Source: Lepidodermella squamata
Taxonomy: Eukaryota > Gastrotricha
Assembly (NCBI GenBank): GCA_047495785.1
Contig: JBLDXI010000003.1
Location: 3,410,001-3,474,000 of the forward strand
Direction: 5' to 3'
Length of the DNA stretch: 64,000 nucleotides
The first letter of the stretch is position 1; the number at the start of each line of letters is the position of its first letter. A program made the translations under genes and the position numbers. Positions 11,300 to 22,257 of the stretch are shown here, piece by piece. The notes beneath the pieces were generated by a model. It did not search any database and had not been told where the DNA came from. It worked only from the letters and a program-made list of their open reading frames with translations.

Positions 11300-11994
11300 A
11301 TGTCGGCCTTAACCCTGGTGATTCTTCTCAGCTGCTTAGTTTGCATTGCTGTCTCATGCCCAGCTAACACAAATCCTGACCGGCAAGACCCGTTCGATTT
11401 GGACAAATATATGGGGGCGTGGTATGAAATCTATCGAACTAAAAGCGTTCCGTTCACTGTTGGAACAGACGTCACAGCCTATTACACCAACTACAAAAAC
11501 GGAACAGTCGGCGTTGTGAACCGTCAATACTACCCTTCGAGAAGCGAATACGGCTTCACGTTCGGCTACGCCACAGTTCTGGGTACCTCTAAGCTGTGCG
11601 TTAAATTCCCAGCCGCTCCCGTTTGTGGCGATTATCAAATATTGTACACTAGCACGAATTACACCATTTCGTGTGTTTATTCTAACGTTGGCATTTTCGG
11701 CATTCAGTACGGCTGGATTTTGTCGAGGACTAACACGATTTCAGATGCTGACGCGCAAAACGCGTTCAACACCTTCTCCTTCAAGGTTAACATCGATAAG
11801 AGTAATTTCGTGAAAACAACCCATGGAACTGGGCCTGCGTGAGTTTTCAAGCCACAAAATAATTAAAAAAATAATAATAATAAATTTAAATTCACAGGGC
11901 TGTCGTAAGCGGGGCAAGGAAAGAAAACGGAGGAACAGCTTTTGATATTTTATGGATCCTTGGTGGCATAATTGCGCAATTAATTATGCTATAG
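11300..11994 (+). CDS. Lipocalin with probable GPI-anchor signal (ApoD/Lazarillo-like)
   Basis: Exons 11300-11838 and 11898-11994 encode 211 residues. A signal peptide (MSALTLVILLSCLVCIAVS) is followed by the lipocalin GxW signature in MGAWYEIYRT. Later strands contain TFGYATVLGT and a closing YGWILSRT, as in apolipoprotein-D-type lipocalins. Cysteines in the mature chain fit the usual disulfides. The short second exon adds a spacer and a hydrophobic tail (ILWILGGIIAQLIML) running to the stop, which is typical of a GPI-attachment signal and of insect Lazarillo-type lipocalins. The likely role is binding small hydrophobic ligands at the cell surface. The ligand cannot be read from the sequence. 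It is the only gene here with this fold. Confidence 0.88.
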
Positions 11995-12400
11995 AACTCT
12001 TTATTACAATTGAAAAATGATACTCAAGTTCGAACTTGGTTAATCTGCAACTTGTAATTTCAATTCAAAAAATGAAAATAAAGCTGAAATATTTTGTAAA
12101 TTTCATCAAAGCTATTAGCGATCTAAAGAAGTTATCAGAAAAAAATCATAAAAATAATAGGTTCAACCATCGGATTGCGGTACCTATATCGGCGGAAAAA
12201 AAATCGAGTGAGACAACTGAAGCAATTCACACGCGAGTTCAAAACTTGTGAAATTTTATTTCATACGAAATATTAATTAAAACGGCCATTACTATACTGC
12301 CTCCCAATAGTCTAATATCTCTATTACAACTATTTAGGCCAAGATTTACAGATCAGATAAGCAGAATTTACATCAGGATCAAAGTCAGTAGGCTTTACAT
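11995..12400. other. Convergent intergenic gap
   Basis: This 406-bp AT-rich stretch separates the lipocalin from the convergent protease gene. It should contain both 3' ends. Nothing else was seen. Confidence 0.5.
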
Positions 12401-13897
12401 CTATTCATGGCCTAGGTTGGCGATTTTCTCTTGAATCCAACCGATGTAGTTGTCAACCTTGGTGTAAACGCCTGGCTTCTTAGCTTCAGCGCAGCCATAG
12501 CCTGAATGTGATAGGAATAAATAATAAATCCGCAAAAGTGAGTCCGCCAGGCAACTTACCGAATGAAACGACACCATACAGCGTGAAGGTTCCAGTTTTA
12601 GGGTTCTTGTAGACAAGAGGACCACCACTGTCACCTTGGCAAGCGTCAGCACCGCCATCCAAAATTCCGGCGCAAAACTGAGTGAAAAATGAAAATTCAA
12701 AAAATTTAAAATATAATTCAAAATTTAAAATAAAAACAAAATGAACAAATTTTGAAAAATTGAAAGATTGTTAAATCAGCCTTCGAATTCTTACCATATT
12801 CGGTGTCAGGATATTTTGGTACTTTCTGTCGAGCTTCTTGCAACGAGCTTGAGTGATAAAATTGACCTTGACGTATCTCAGAACCGAGCTTGGCTCGCTG
12901 CGGCTTTTCTGGCCATAGCCCGAAACTATGAGTTCAGCTTTGTCCTTCAGCGTTTTCAGCATAGTGCTCGAGCGCGGCAGGCAGATAGGAAGGGCGTTCT
13001 ATGAACAAATAAAAAAATTATTCATTTATTTGGCAGTGAACAAATTGCTAACCTTGGTGAAATCAACAGGCGATTCCAATTCGATGAGGCCAATGTCGTT
13101 GTTGTACTTCTTTCCCTTCCCTAATAAATAACAAAATTGAGAGAAAATTCGAACAAAAAAGGAAAACTTACTCCAATCCTTATGAGGAATAACGCGCTTG
13201 ACTTTGCGAATAATCTCCTCAGCTTCGCGGCCGGTCTTATTAGATTTTCCGATGTGAATTGTAATAAATTCCACCTTAATTTTCCTGAAATCGAGTCATA
13301 AGTAAAAATATAATTCCATTCATTCATAGCTTACTCTGTGTCCAAGCAATGAGCTGCAGTAAGCACGAACCTTCAAGTAAAAAATTCGTTACTTTAAATA
13401 ATGTATTATTATTTTAAGAATAATTTACCTATCGGTGATTAGGCTGCCTCCGCAAATAGCGGCGCCTTTGTAGACCATCAGAACCTGAGATTACAAAACA
13501 AGTTGAGATAATTGTAGATAGAAGAGCAAAAATTTCGTACCTGCCACGGGAAGAATTCATGCTTGATCTCTTTTCCGCCGACGATGCGAGCAGTATCAGA
13601 CTCGAAGCTGTAGCCACTGCCGTCGTCTTGCTCATCAGACGGCGCTGCGAGGTCGTCGACATCGTAATCGGACGTGGTTGTTTGGCGCCTATCGTCGACA
13701 CTTTCACCTTCATCACCGCCATCAACACCGACATCATCAGGTTCCACGGCAGGTTTATCGATCAAGGCTGACACGGGGGATCCGCATTTGAGACCGAAAT
13801 CTGATGGCCTCAGCTTAGCCCTTTCTTCGTCGCCATCATCGAACGCAATAGCTGCGCCGATGAAGAGCAGCTGGATGCAAAACAACTTCATAAGCAT
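12401..13897 (-). CDS. Trypsin-like serine protease zymogen A
   Basis: Eight exons on the minus strand (13541-13897, 13429-13484, 13335-13370, 13172-13284, 13053-13120, 12795-12998, 12560-12677, 12401-12501) give 350 residues. A signal peptide precedes an acidic, Asp/Glu/Ser-rich propeptide of about 95 residues, then the activation site R|IVGG. The catalytic triad is present: His in LTAAHC, Asp in NNDIGLIEL and Ser in GDSGGP. Asp six residues before that Ser predicts trypsin-type cleavage after Lys/Arg. A propeptide Cys (GLKCG) and the Cys in ALPICLP can hold the two chains together after activation. Exon phases match the neighbouring copy exactly. An E-box CACGTG lies 85 bp upstream (13982). 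Confidence 0.93.
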
Positions 13898-15030
13898 TTT
13901 TTCAAAGATTAATTGATGAAAATATTAACTCGTGTGAAGCCGTATTTAACGTGGATTTGGCGCCAAAAATCGTTTGTTTAACACGTGCCGCTACAAAAAA
14001 GGTCTGTTCCTTTGCTAAGAGCCATTCGTTTTGGGATCCAGTTGTGACAGCGTCCTATTTATTGGCATTTCCTTAATTTATGAACTTCGGTCATCATTAT
14101 CCTATTTCCCTCGATGCGTTAAATGACGCAAAGGACATCCCGTGTTGAGGGGTAACTCGATATGAAAACTCACGAATTCGCTTTGGTTGGAAGATTTCCA
14201 GTATTCAGAATCCAAAAAGGTGTCTTTGTTTTACATTAGACAGTTAATAAGTAGGGTTTGGCGAAATATTTGACATCGTGAGATTTTGATACCGCTTTCA
14301 AGATCAATGAGCGCGGAGTCAAACGATAGGTCGATAGTTGTCAGGGTTGCTGAGAAAACGGGCTTCAAAGTGTACAGTTGAAAATTGCTAATTTACAAAA
14401 CATGCGCGCATGTTTTTTATCGCATCAATTAATGTTTCACTGCGCAATATATTCTGATTTTATTTTCTTATGCGCAGTCGAGATTTCTTGGAGGAATCGG
14501 AGGGGCGGAATTTTGCGACATGTTCAAATGATCTATATGAGGCTTTCCACGTCGATTATCCTTTTCGGCGACACTTTGAGACTTCCCGTCTTTTGAGGTG
14601 CAATTGGGCCTCAACAAAAATTATAGGAATTCACAATTTGTCCCACTTCAAGTCAATACACGCTTTGCCATTTGCTGGAAAATACAGTAGAAAATTGGCC
14701 AAGCCCCACTTTTCACTTGTTAACGGTCATTTTACGTCGATCAATGTTATTAGCCGATCGATTTTCAGGAACATAGGAACATTACTTTCATCGGTTTCAA
14801 ATTAGCGAATATATCAGATCTCGGTATAAGTATATCGGGGGTAAAGATCTGAACGGATTTATTTGAATAAAAAATTTGGTGAACCAGCTGAAGCGATCGA
14901 TGCACAGTTTAAAATTGTATTGAACTTCATTTGAAACGGTAATTTCATCCAATTAATCTTATTACAGACAAGTAGTCAACAATCTCTAGAGTTATGAAAG
15001 CTCAGTTTTAAACATGATTTACAGGATCAT
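13898..15030. other. Intergenic region between the protease duplicates
   Basis: The first 150 bp is the promoter side of protease A; the block with GGTCTGTTCC near 14000 recurs upstream of protease B (near 17000), so it was duplicated with the gene. The rest shows no gene or clear repeat. Confidence 0.5.
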
Positions 15031-16914
15031 CTATTCAAAGCTCAAGTTGGCGATGTTCTCTTGAATCCAACCGATGTAGTTGTCAACCTTGGTGTAAACA
15101 CCTGGCTTCTTAGCCTCGGCGCAGCCATAACCTGGAATCAATAGGGATGATTATAATCCAATACTATTCTCCGACTATATTTTACCAAAAGAAACGACAC
15201 CATACAGCGTGAAGGCTTGAGTTTTAGGGTTCTTATAGACAAGAGGACCACCGCTGTCACCCTGGCAAGCGTCAGCACCGCCATCTAAAATGCCGGCGCA
15301 AAGCTGAAATGAAATAGAAAAAAATCAAGAATATATACAGCTGAACTCAAATTCTTACCATATTCGGTGTCAGGACATTAAGGTAATTCCTGTCGAGTCT
15401 CTTGCAACGAGATTGAGCGATGAAATTGACCTTGACGTATCTCAGAACTGAGCTTGGCTCGCTGCGGCTTTTCTGGCCATAGCCCGAAACTATCAGTTCA
15501 GCTTTGTCCTTCAGATTTTTTAGCATAGTATTCGGGCGGGGCAAGCAGACAGGGAGGGCGTTCTGGAAACATAAACGGAGTGGATATTCCAATGCCCAAT
15601 TTTTGATATTTGTACTTTGTACTTCAACTGCTTTTCGCCTACGTAATATTCGGAATTTTTGATCAAAATATTCTGCATTACAAGCTGAGCAAGAACGGTC
15701 TAGAAAGCTGAGATTACTTTGCTCGATCAATTTTCCTGGCAAGCCAAATGAAATTGGGGCTGGAAAGCTGAGGAATCCTAAAAGGTCCTGAACCTTTTGG
15801 ATCGAACTTTTGACAATAGGAAAAGATTCCTGATTTTACCAGTTTGAAATTTGATGAGGCAAAGTTATCTCAGCTTTCTACTGATGATCTATCCTCTAGT
15901 TAAACTATGATTCTTACTCAGTTTCAGAAGGAGAATAAGCCGTATAAGTGCGAATATAAAAAAACGCGTAATTAATCAAGTTTAACGTGTACATATAATA
16001 ATAATTATAATATAATGACCCACACATTTTCAGAACTTCTTCAAAAATGTTCAATAAATGAAAACCTTGTTGAAGTCAACTGCCGCGTCCAATTCAATGA
16101 GACCAATATCGTTGTTGTGCTTCTTTCCAACCCCTGAATCAACAAAAATGAGGCGAAATTAGAAATGAACTGATAAACTTACTCCAAGCCTTGTGTGGAA
16201 TCGCTCGTTTGACTTTGCGAACTATCTCCCCAGCTTCACGGCCTGACTTCTTCGATTTTCCAATGTGAATTGTAATGAATTCCATCTTAAGTTTCCTAGG
16301 ACCGAGACATAAATTCAAGATAGTTTCCAAACATTCAATACTTACTCTGGGTCCAAGCAATGAGCCGCAGTTAGCACGAACCTTTGAGGAAATATAAATA
16401 ATTTAATTTTTTTAATTTTAAAAAATAGTTTACCTATCAGTGATTAGAGTTCCCCCGCAAACAGCGTAGCCCTTATGGGCCATCAGAACCTATCAGTGAT
16501 TGGAAAAATAGGCAATAATTATTGATTGATAAATCGAACGCTGCGTACCTGCCACGGGAAAAATTCATGATTGATCTCTTTTCCGCCGACGATCCGAGCA
16601 GTATCAGCCTCGAAGCTGTAGTCACTGCCGTCGTTTTTCTCATCGTACGGTGCTGCGACGTTATCAGCGTCGTAATCAAAGTTTGCTCTAATTTGCCGCC
16701 TATCGTCGAGACTTTCACCATCATCTCCGCCTTCTTCGGCGCCGTATTCAGGCTGTTCAGCGGCTCTATCACTCAATGCAGTCACGGGGGTTCCGCATTT
16801 GAGACCAAGGTCCGACCTATCCCTTGCCATTTCTTCGTCGTCATCAGTCAACGCAATAGCTGAGCCAATGAAGAACAGCTGGAGACAATACAACTTCATC
16901 AGCATTTTCATCAA
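15031..16914 (-). CDS. Trypsin-like serine protease zymogen B
   Basis: This is a tandem paralog of protease A with the same eight-exon structure: 16549-16914, 16434-16489, 16346-16381, 16183-16295, 16066-16133, 15359-15562, 15186-15303 and 15031-15131, 353 residues in all. The signal peptide, acidic propeptide, R|IVGG activation site, His (LTAAHC), Asp (NNDIGLIEL), Ser (GDSGGP) and the trypsin-type pocket Asp are all intact, so it should be active. The large difference from A is the fifth intron (15563-16065), which is about 450 bp longer and contains an inverted-repeat element. Divergence is concentrated in the propeptide and around the second exon, while the catalytic exons are nearly identical. 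The two enzymes may respond to different activators, which is inference. Confidence 0.93.
15701..15880. repeat. 180-bp inverted-repeat insertion in a protease intron
   Basis: TAGAAAGCTGAGATTACTTTG (15701-15721) is complementary, with one mismatch, to 15860-15880. It lies inside intron 5 of protease B, and the equivalent intron of protease A is only 54 bp, so this looks like a MITE inserted after the duplication. Confidence 0.6.
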
Positions 16915-17760
16915 TTAATCGTTGGCAAAATTAATTAGTGAGGCCGTTTTTAAGATGGACTTGGCGCGAAAAGCCTCTTGCTACACCTGCCGCCACAGAA
17001 AAGGTCTGTTCCACTGAGAGCCTTTTAATTAGGGATCCAGTTGGGATACCGTACGTTTAGTTACATCTCGAGTAGTGGCTTTGAAATGACACATGGGACT
17101 TCGAAACCTATTTCTGGTATCTAGAACATATTTCGACACCTGACAATGGGGGGTAACACGACCGATTTTTTCTGGTACAACGCTATGGATAAAATCGTTT
17201 TTTGCGCGTTTCAGGAGTCCGGCCAGGAGTCTAAGTGATTTCAAAATTAGCCATAAATCAAGGTAAAATCATCCGGACTTGCGGAAACCAGCATTCGATA
17301 GTCCAAGAACTCCTCTACATCTCTGTATTTGCCGAAAATTTTCTAAAAATTCACCTGGCTGGCAGAGTAGGAAAACCCGAAAAGTGGCCGATTTTAGGGC
17401 GGGATGCTCCAGGTCATGATGTCGGCCGTGACAATGACCCGCAATTCTAGGTCGATTTCTCACATTTATTTTCAAGCTAATTATTTCGTTCTTCGCACCA
17501 ATAAATTGCTGAAAAACGAAAAATTCCAACCATTAAAAAATCCGACACGTGTCTTAGTCTCACCGAGTGATGAATGAAACAGCGGTATGAATCAACAATC
17601 GCACGAAAAAATTCGTCGCGTGTGTCAAAGCGCGCGTGCTTCACGCATTTTGTTTTTCAAACTCAAAACACTGATTTATTCTACCGATTTCACTGAAATT
17701 AAACAAATTCTGAACCAAATTCATTTTTCGAATATAGATTAACCACTTATTGACTGTAAA
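16915..17760. other. Divergent intergenic region
   Basis: This region serves as 5' flank for protease B and for the small plus-strand gene at 17761. The GGTCTGTTCC block near 17000 is shared with the promoter of protease A. An E-box CACGTG is at 17546-17551. No gene was seen in between. Confidence 0.5.
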
Positions 17761-18053
17761 ATGCGACCAGCTTTCATTTTCTTCCTCTTGGCCTTCATCG
17801 CCAGCCTGTGTGAGTTCCCAATATTTCGATTTTAAAAACAATCCAGCATTATTTCCATCCCTTAGTTTTCGTTTCGGGGGCTAACCCGGCTTCTGGCAAT
17901 CTGGAGGAGGCGCTTGAGAAGTACCTCGGCGACCACCCGCTGGCTCTGCAGTACCTGAACGATGACACCGATATCGACCAGTTCGTCGACCGTACCAAGT
18001 ACGTCGAAGACGCCAGCGAAGAAGTCTTTGTCGTTAACACTCACGATAATTAA
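17761..18053 (+). CDS. Very small secreted acidic protein
   Basis: Two exons, 17761-17809 and 17866-18053, encode 78 residues. Exon 1 is a signal peptide (MRPAFIFFLLAFIASL) ending in phase 1, the same layout as its neighbours. The mature part, about 55 residues, is acidic and has no cysteine (for example NLEEALEKYLGDHPLALQ). Leu-rich turns suggest one or two amphipathic helices. No family is recognised. It could be a peptide precursor, but I see no dibasic processing site with a flanking Gly, so a simple secreted helical peptide is more likely. Tandem AATAAA signals lie at 18176-18185. Confidence 0.8.
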
Positions 18054-18503
18054 ACGGCGATTTCCTGTTACGACGAGAGCTCAACCTGGATCGAAATTCG
18101 AATTTATTTAATCTATCACCTTGCTGACGGCAACTATTTTCAACCGTGAATTCGCTGTTACCAGCTGTAATTGAAAATAAATAAAACTATGAATGAAGAC
18201 TGAACAGTTTTGGGTATATTTGGCCAATGTTTTTATCAATAATAAGAAGTTGAAAGGAAATGAAGACTCTGAAGCTCCAAATGACTTGAAAAAAGTGTGC
18301 GAATTATTTTCGAAATTATTTCGAAATTGCGGTAATTTTCCGAAAAATCAACGCCTAAATGACATCGGTTCTGCTCATTTATTTTTTATTTTGAGAGTAT
18401 TCTCCTTCAAAAACAGAGAAAATAGTTCACAAGGTTGTATTAGCTTTACTATATCCTGAATCAAATACATAGAGTTCTTTTGGAAATTACAGCTGGATTT
18501 GCT
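18054..18503. other. Convergent intergenic gap
   Basis: AT-rich, with the poly(A) signals of the upstream gene near 18180. No other structure was seen. Confidence 0.5.
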
Positions 18504-18686
18504 TCATGGCTGCTGCCATTGTAAAAAGGCGACATAAAGGGCACTCGCGATGACAATGAAAGCGCCGAAATAAGTTCTGAATCCGAGCGAAGGTTGCTCA
18601 TCGTCGTCCGCAATTTTGGTCGCCGATTTTACCACAGAAGGCGCTTGCCTCGACGGCTTGCCGCGGGATTTTGCAGAATTATCCAT
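18504..18686 (-). CDS. Small tail-anchored membrane protein, hypothetical
   Basis: One exon of 60 codons. The first 35 residues are polar and basic (AKSRGKPSRQAPSVVKSATK) and the last 25 form one hydrophobic segment (YFGAFIVIASALYVAFLQW) ending four residues before the stop. There is no signal peptide. This is the layout of tail-anchored ER or mitochondrial microproteins, such as the Sec61-beta or SERP1 size class, but I see no specific match to either. Its shortness makes chance possible; the sharp polar-hydrophobic division and its isolation from other genes argue for a real gene. Confidence 0.5.
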   Translation of the reverse strand: MDNSAKSRGKPSRQAPSVVKSATKIADDDEQPSLGFRTYFGAFIVIASALYVAFLQWQQP

Positions 18687-19711
18687 TGAATATTCTGAGC
18701 TTGAGGCGAAATTGCTTTATCAGGGAAGGAATTGTGAAGAATTTTTACTCTACAGGCTCTCGCAGCATTTATCCACCTTAATTATCAGTTTGTGATACGG
18801 GTCGAGGTCGTAAACTGATATGAACTGGATAAATAACTGGAAAATGTAGTGAAGTTGGCCCCCATGGAGTCTGTATGTCGTATTTTTATTATGCCGTTAT
18901 CTAAGGCTAATGAAAAAGTTTGCTCGCTTTTGCCCAGTTATAAAGTTCCAGCAAAAATTAAGCCTCCATCCAGTTTTTTCGATTTTTCGCAATTCTGACT
19001 TATTCTCTTGTTAATAATAGATACTAACAACCACCCTGAACCGGAGATGTTTTATTCTACCTACATGGTGCCCTGAGATCTGTAGAAAAATTATCGATCT
19101 TGGGTTCCAAGTCGGTTGAAATCGGAAAAATCACTGATCTGTAAAATCGATACTTGGAATCGATATCTGCTTTGCAGGCTGAAGTATAGCTTCCGGTTCA
19201 TAGCACTAATTATGCGTAATACTGATCGGCTAGACATAATAAAAAAATTGAGATTCAATGAAGACGTGAAACATATTTTGCGATAATCTAGAGCTATGGA
19301 GTCTCAAGTTTCATGCTGAAACTCTACATTTAGAGGCAAGCCAAACTTCTTTAATTGCTCCAAAGCCTTGATCTTCGTGTTAAAGATCAGTCATACGATC
19401 CGAAAAAAATTCCATGTTTCACCTGAAAAGTTGAAAGTTCTCGGTTTACCCGGAATCGGTGGCGCCGTAATGAAATTAGTTCGAAATCGCTGATTTTTTT
19501 ATTCAATAAAACACAAATTTCTCTCACAAACACGGAAAATATTTTATTGCTGAATTAAGCAGAATTCTTTAAAGATTCCACATATATTTTAGAAATATTC
19601 ATTCATATCATATCACTGGTATAAATAACCGAATAATTTGACCGGATAAACTCTGAGAACACGTAAATTTCGAAATAAATACTAGAAAGAAGAGATTTAA
19701 ACTATGTTCAA
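18687..19711. other. Intergenic region with a dispersed repeat
   Basis: A forward copy of the fold-back repeat family occupies about 19055-19258. The rest is AT-rich with no gene seen. Confidence 0.5.
19055..19258 (+). repeat. Dispersed fold-back repeat, forward copy
   Basis: Shares with 28596-28842 the order GGTGCCCTGAG, GAAAAATTATCGAT, ATCGGAAAAATCACTGAT, ATCGATACTTGGAATCGAT, AGGCTGAAGTATA and TATGCGTAATA. The family is described in the findings. Confidence 0.75.
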
Positions 19712-21985
19712 TCATTTGTGTTTCTTGACCAAGAGATTGAGCAGCCGTTTGACACCTTGACCACCTCTGGGACCTTTCTTCACAGTCTTGTGACACGGCA
19801 AATCCGACAACGAACTGTCGTCACGCCTCGCCGCTTTCCGGCTGAGGCGGCGCGCCAACTCGTTGAATTCGCGCTTGTTAAGGTGGAATTTGCGGCAATA
19901 ATCCCCTGCGACCTTCTTCGCAAGTTCGATCGATCGGCTAGAAGGGCTGTAGCTCTTGGCGGCATGCTTACGCCGGAAGAAACCCCTCGGGCTAGATCGG
20001 CTGATGAACCTCCTCTTCGCGACGATGTGTTCGAAACTCGACTTCGAGATTGACATGTCGTGAACACCGTGATTCTCGCAGCCCTTTTTCCGCTTCAGGG
20101 CGTTGTTGATCAGGTTCCATTTCCACTTTTTCACGCCCTCGACAATGTTGCTCGGCCACTTGCGGCGCGACCGCCAGCGCTTGTTCTTCGCCTTGCATGG
20201 CATCTCGGTTGATTTTGATATCGATTTCGAAATCGATATCGAGACCGGTGTGCACTTTGTAGTTGCTGGTTGTGTTGGCGAGGGTTCCGGGAAGGGCGTC
20301 GGTGGTGGTCGCTTAGTCGTCGGCGCTCCGCAAGTCGAAGGCGGGTGAGTTGGTGGGTTCGTAGGTGGATGCGTCGGCGGCAGGGTTGGCGGATTTGTAG
20401 GTGGATGAGTTGGCGGATTCGTCGGCGGGTGAGTTGGCGGATTAGTTGGTGGATGTGTAGGTGGGTTCGTTGGAGGATTCGTGGGTGGGTTAGTTGGCGG
20501 GTGGGTTGGCGGGTTCGTCGGCGGGTTTGTAGGTGGATTCGTTGGCGGGTGGGTTGGAGGATTCGTTGGAGGATTCGTTGGCGGGTTCGTCGGTGGGTTA
20601 GTAGGTGGATTCGTTGGCGGGTGGGTTGGAGGATTCGTCGGCGGATTAGTAGGTGGATTCGTTGGAGGATTCGTCGGTGGGTTAGTTGGAGGCTGAGTTG
20701 GCGGATTATTCCCCACCGTATTCCCAGTAGGTGGATGTGTAGGGGGATTCGTTGGCGGTTGAGTTGGAACTTTCGGCGTCGTGGTTATCGGGCATCGGTG
20801 CGGCGTAGTCGGGCACTTGTGCGTCGTTGTTTCTGGCTCCTCAGCAGGACGGCACCGGCGGTGTTTCGGTTCCTTCGGGTACTTGGCCTCGCGACAAATC
20901 CAAACGCGGCTTGAGCTGGAATCGCGAATTCTCTTCACCTGGAAACATGAAAAACAACAAAAATCACCAAAGTTTCGCAAAAAAGCAATAAATTGCAAAA
21001 TTGCACCAATAAAAACGCCTAATCCAAAATTGGTGATTTTTTCAAATTAAACTTCCCCAGCAAAAATTTCAAAGCTATCCCAGTGATTCATTTGAGGCAA
21101 TTTGACATCGAAGTTGCTGTTAAATGGGCAAAATTGACTAATTTGACTGTCTCCGGCTGTAATTTTTCCTCTCTTGAATTTCTTTTTTCTTGAAATTAAG
21201 CTTCAATGGGGTTCCACGAGGTATTCAAATTTTGGGACCTATCGGGGTTCTGAGGCCCTGGCAAGCCACCACGGTACTGTTTGCGCATCCATAACATCCA
21301 TAACTTTGTAAAAACCAGATCGGCTCTCTGAAGTTATCCCAATGGCAGGACCGAAAATTGAACGATTTAGGTTGGCCACGATTTGTCCGAGATTTAATGG
21401 CCCTAATTTCGGACGGCATTGCATAGGCAGAAGCGTTACAAATATCACGGTAAATTAATTAAATTAAAAAAAATTCGAAAATTTCAAATTTTAAATTTTA
21501 CTGAATTTTTTTGATTTCCTGCTGTATTGGTTTTTTTTCAAGTTTTCATGTCTTATTTAAAATTTAAATTTATTTAAAAAATAATTCCCAGGTTTACCTT
21601 GAATTTTTTCGAGCCGTGGCTGTCACTATGCGAGCTTCTGTGGCGGCGTTTGCATTTAGCCCGCTTACTAGCGTCACAACTCAGCTTGAAATCAGATGCT
21701 GAACTGTCTGGCTTCGGTTTTCGACCTCTGAAAGTCTTCATGCCAATCGCTCGCTTGAACGCCTCCAGCGGGCTGTAAATCTTGTTACCATCAGGGGCTG
21801 GTTTTAGCAGCTGGCGGTAATCAGCCGGCAATAACGGGAATGTGTTCAAATGATGCCTGTTTAATCCATCAGCTCTGCAAACGTAACCTTTCAATGGCAA
21901 ATATTAACAAAAAAATCGGATTAATTCTCGGATTTTTACCTAATAAGGCTACAGCGACTAATGCGCCTAATAGCAATAGCCGCAT
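19712..21985 (-). CDS. Secreted protein with about 34 tandem PPT repeats and a basic C-terminal domain
   Basis: Three minus-strand exons (21940-21985, 21598-21887, 19712-20938) sum to 520 residues. Exon 1 gives MRLLLLGALVAVALL in phase 1. Exon 2 is a Lys/Arg/Ser-rich segment with three cysteines. Exon 3 begins with a Cys-containing Thr/Pro region, then a long array of NPPT and HPPT units (about bases 20350-20760). After this comes a basic cysteine-containing domain of about 150 residues that includes a SISISKSISKS run. Pro-Thr arrays are typical of extended, O-glycosylated linkers in mucins and matrix proteins. The cysteines flanking the array could cross-link the ends. No named family is recognised. 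The array may vary in length between individuals. Confidence 0.85.
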
Positions 21986-22257
21986 CCGGGTACAAATTAA
22001 TTAGGTAATTTTCAATTATTATTGTACCTATTGTCAAAGGAAAATAGAGTGAAGTTGCTTTTCCGTCAAAACGTAAAATCAATACGTTTTGTTTCCTTCA
22101 ATTTTTCGTTGAAAAACTCGTGCCTAGTAGCAGGCTTGCCGGTTGGCACGCGCCAGGAACAGTGAACACGCGAATTATTGAAAATTCAACCTGTTTTTAT
22201 TGTTTTTATTTCGAAAATATCCGACATTTATTTTTAACCTGGCGTTCTTGAATTTCA

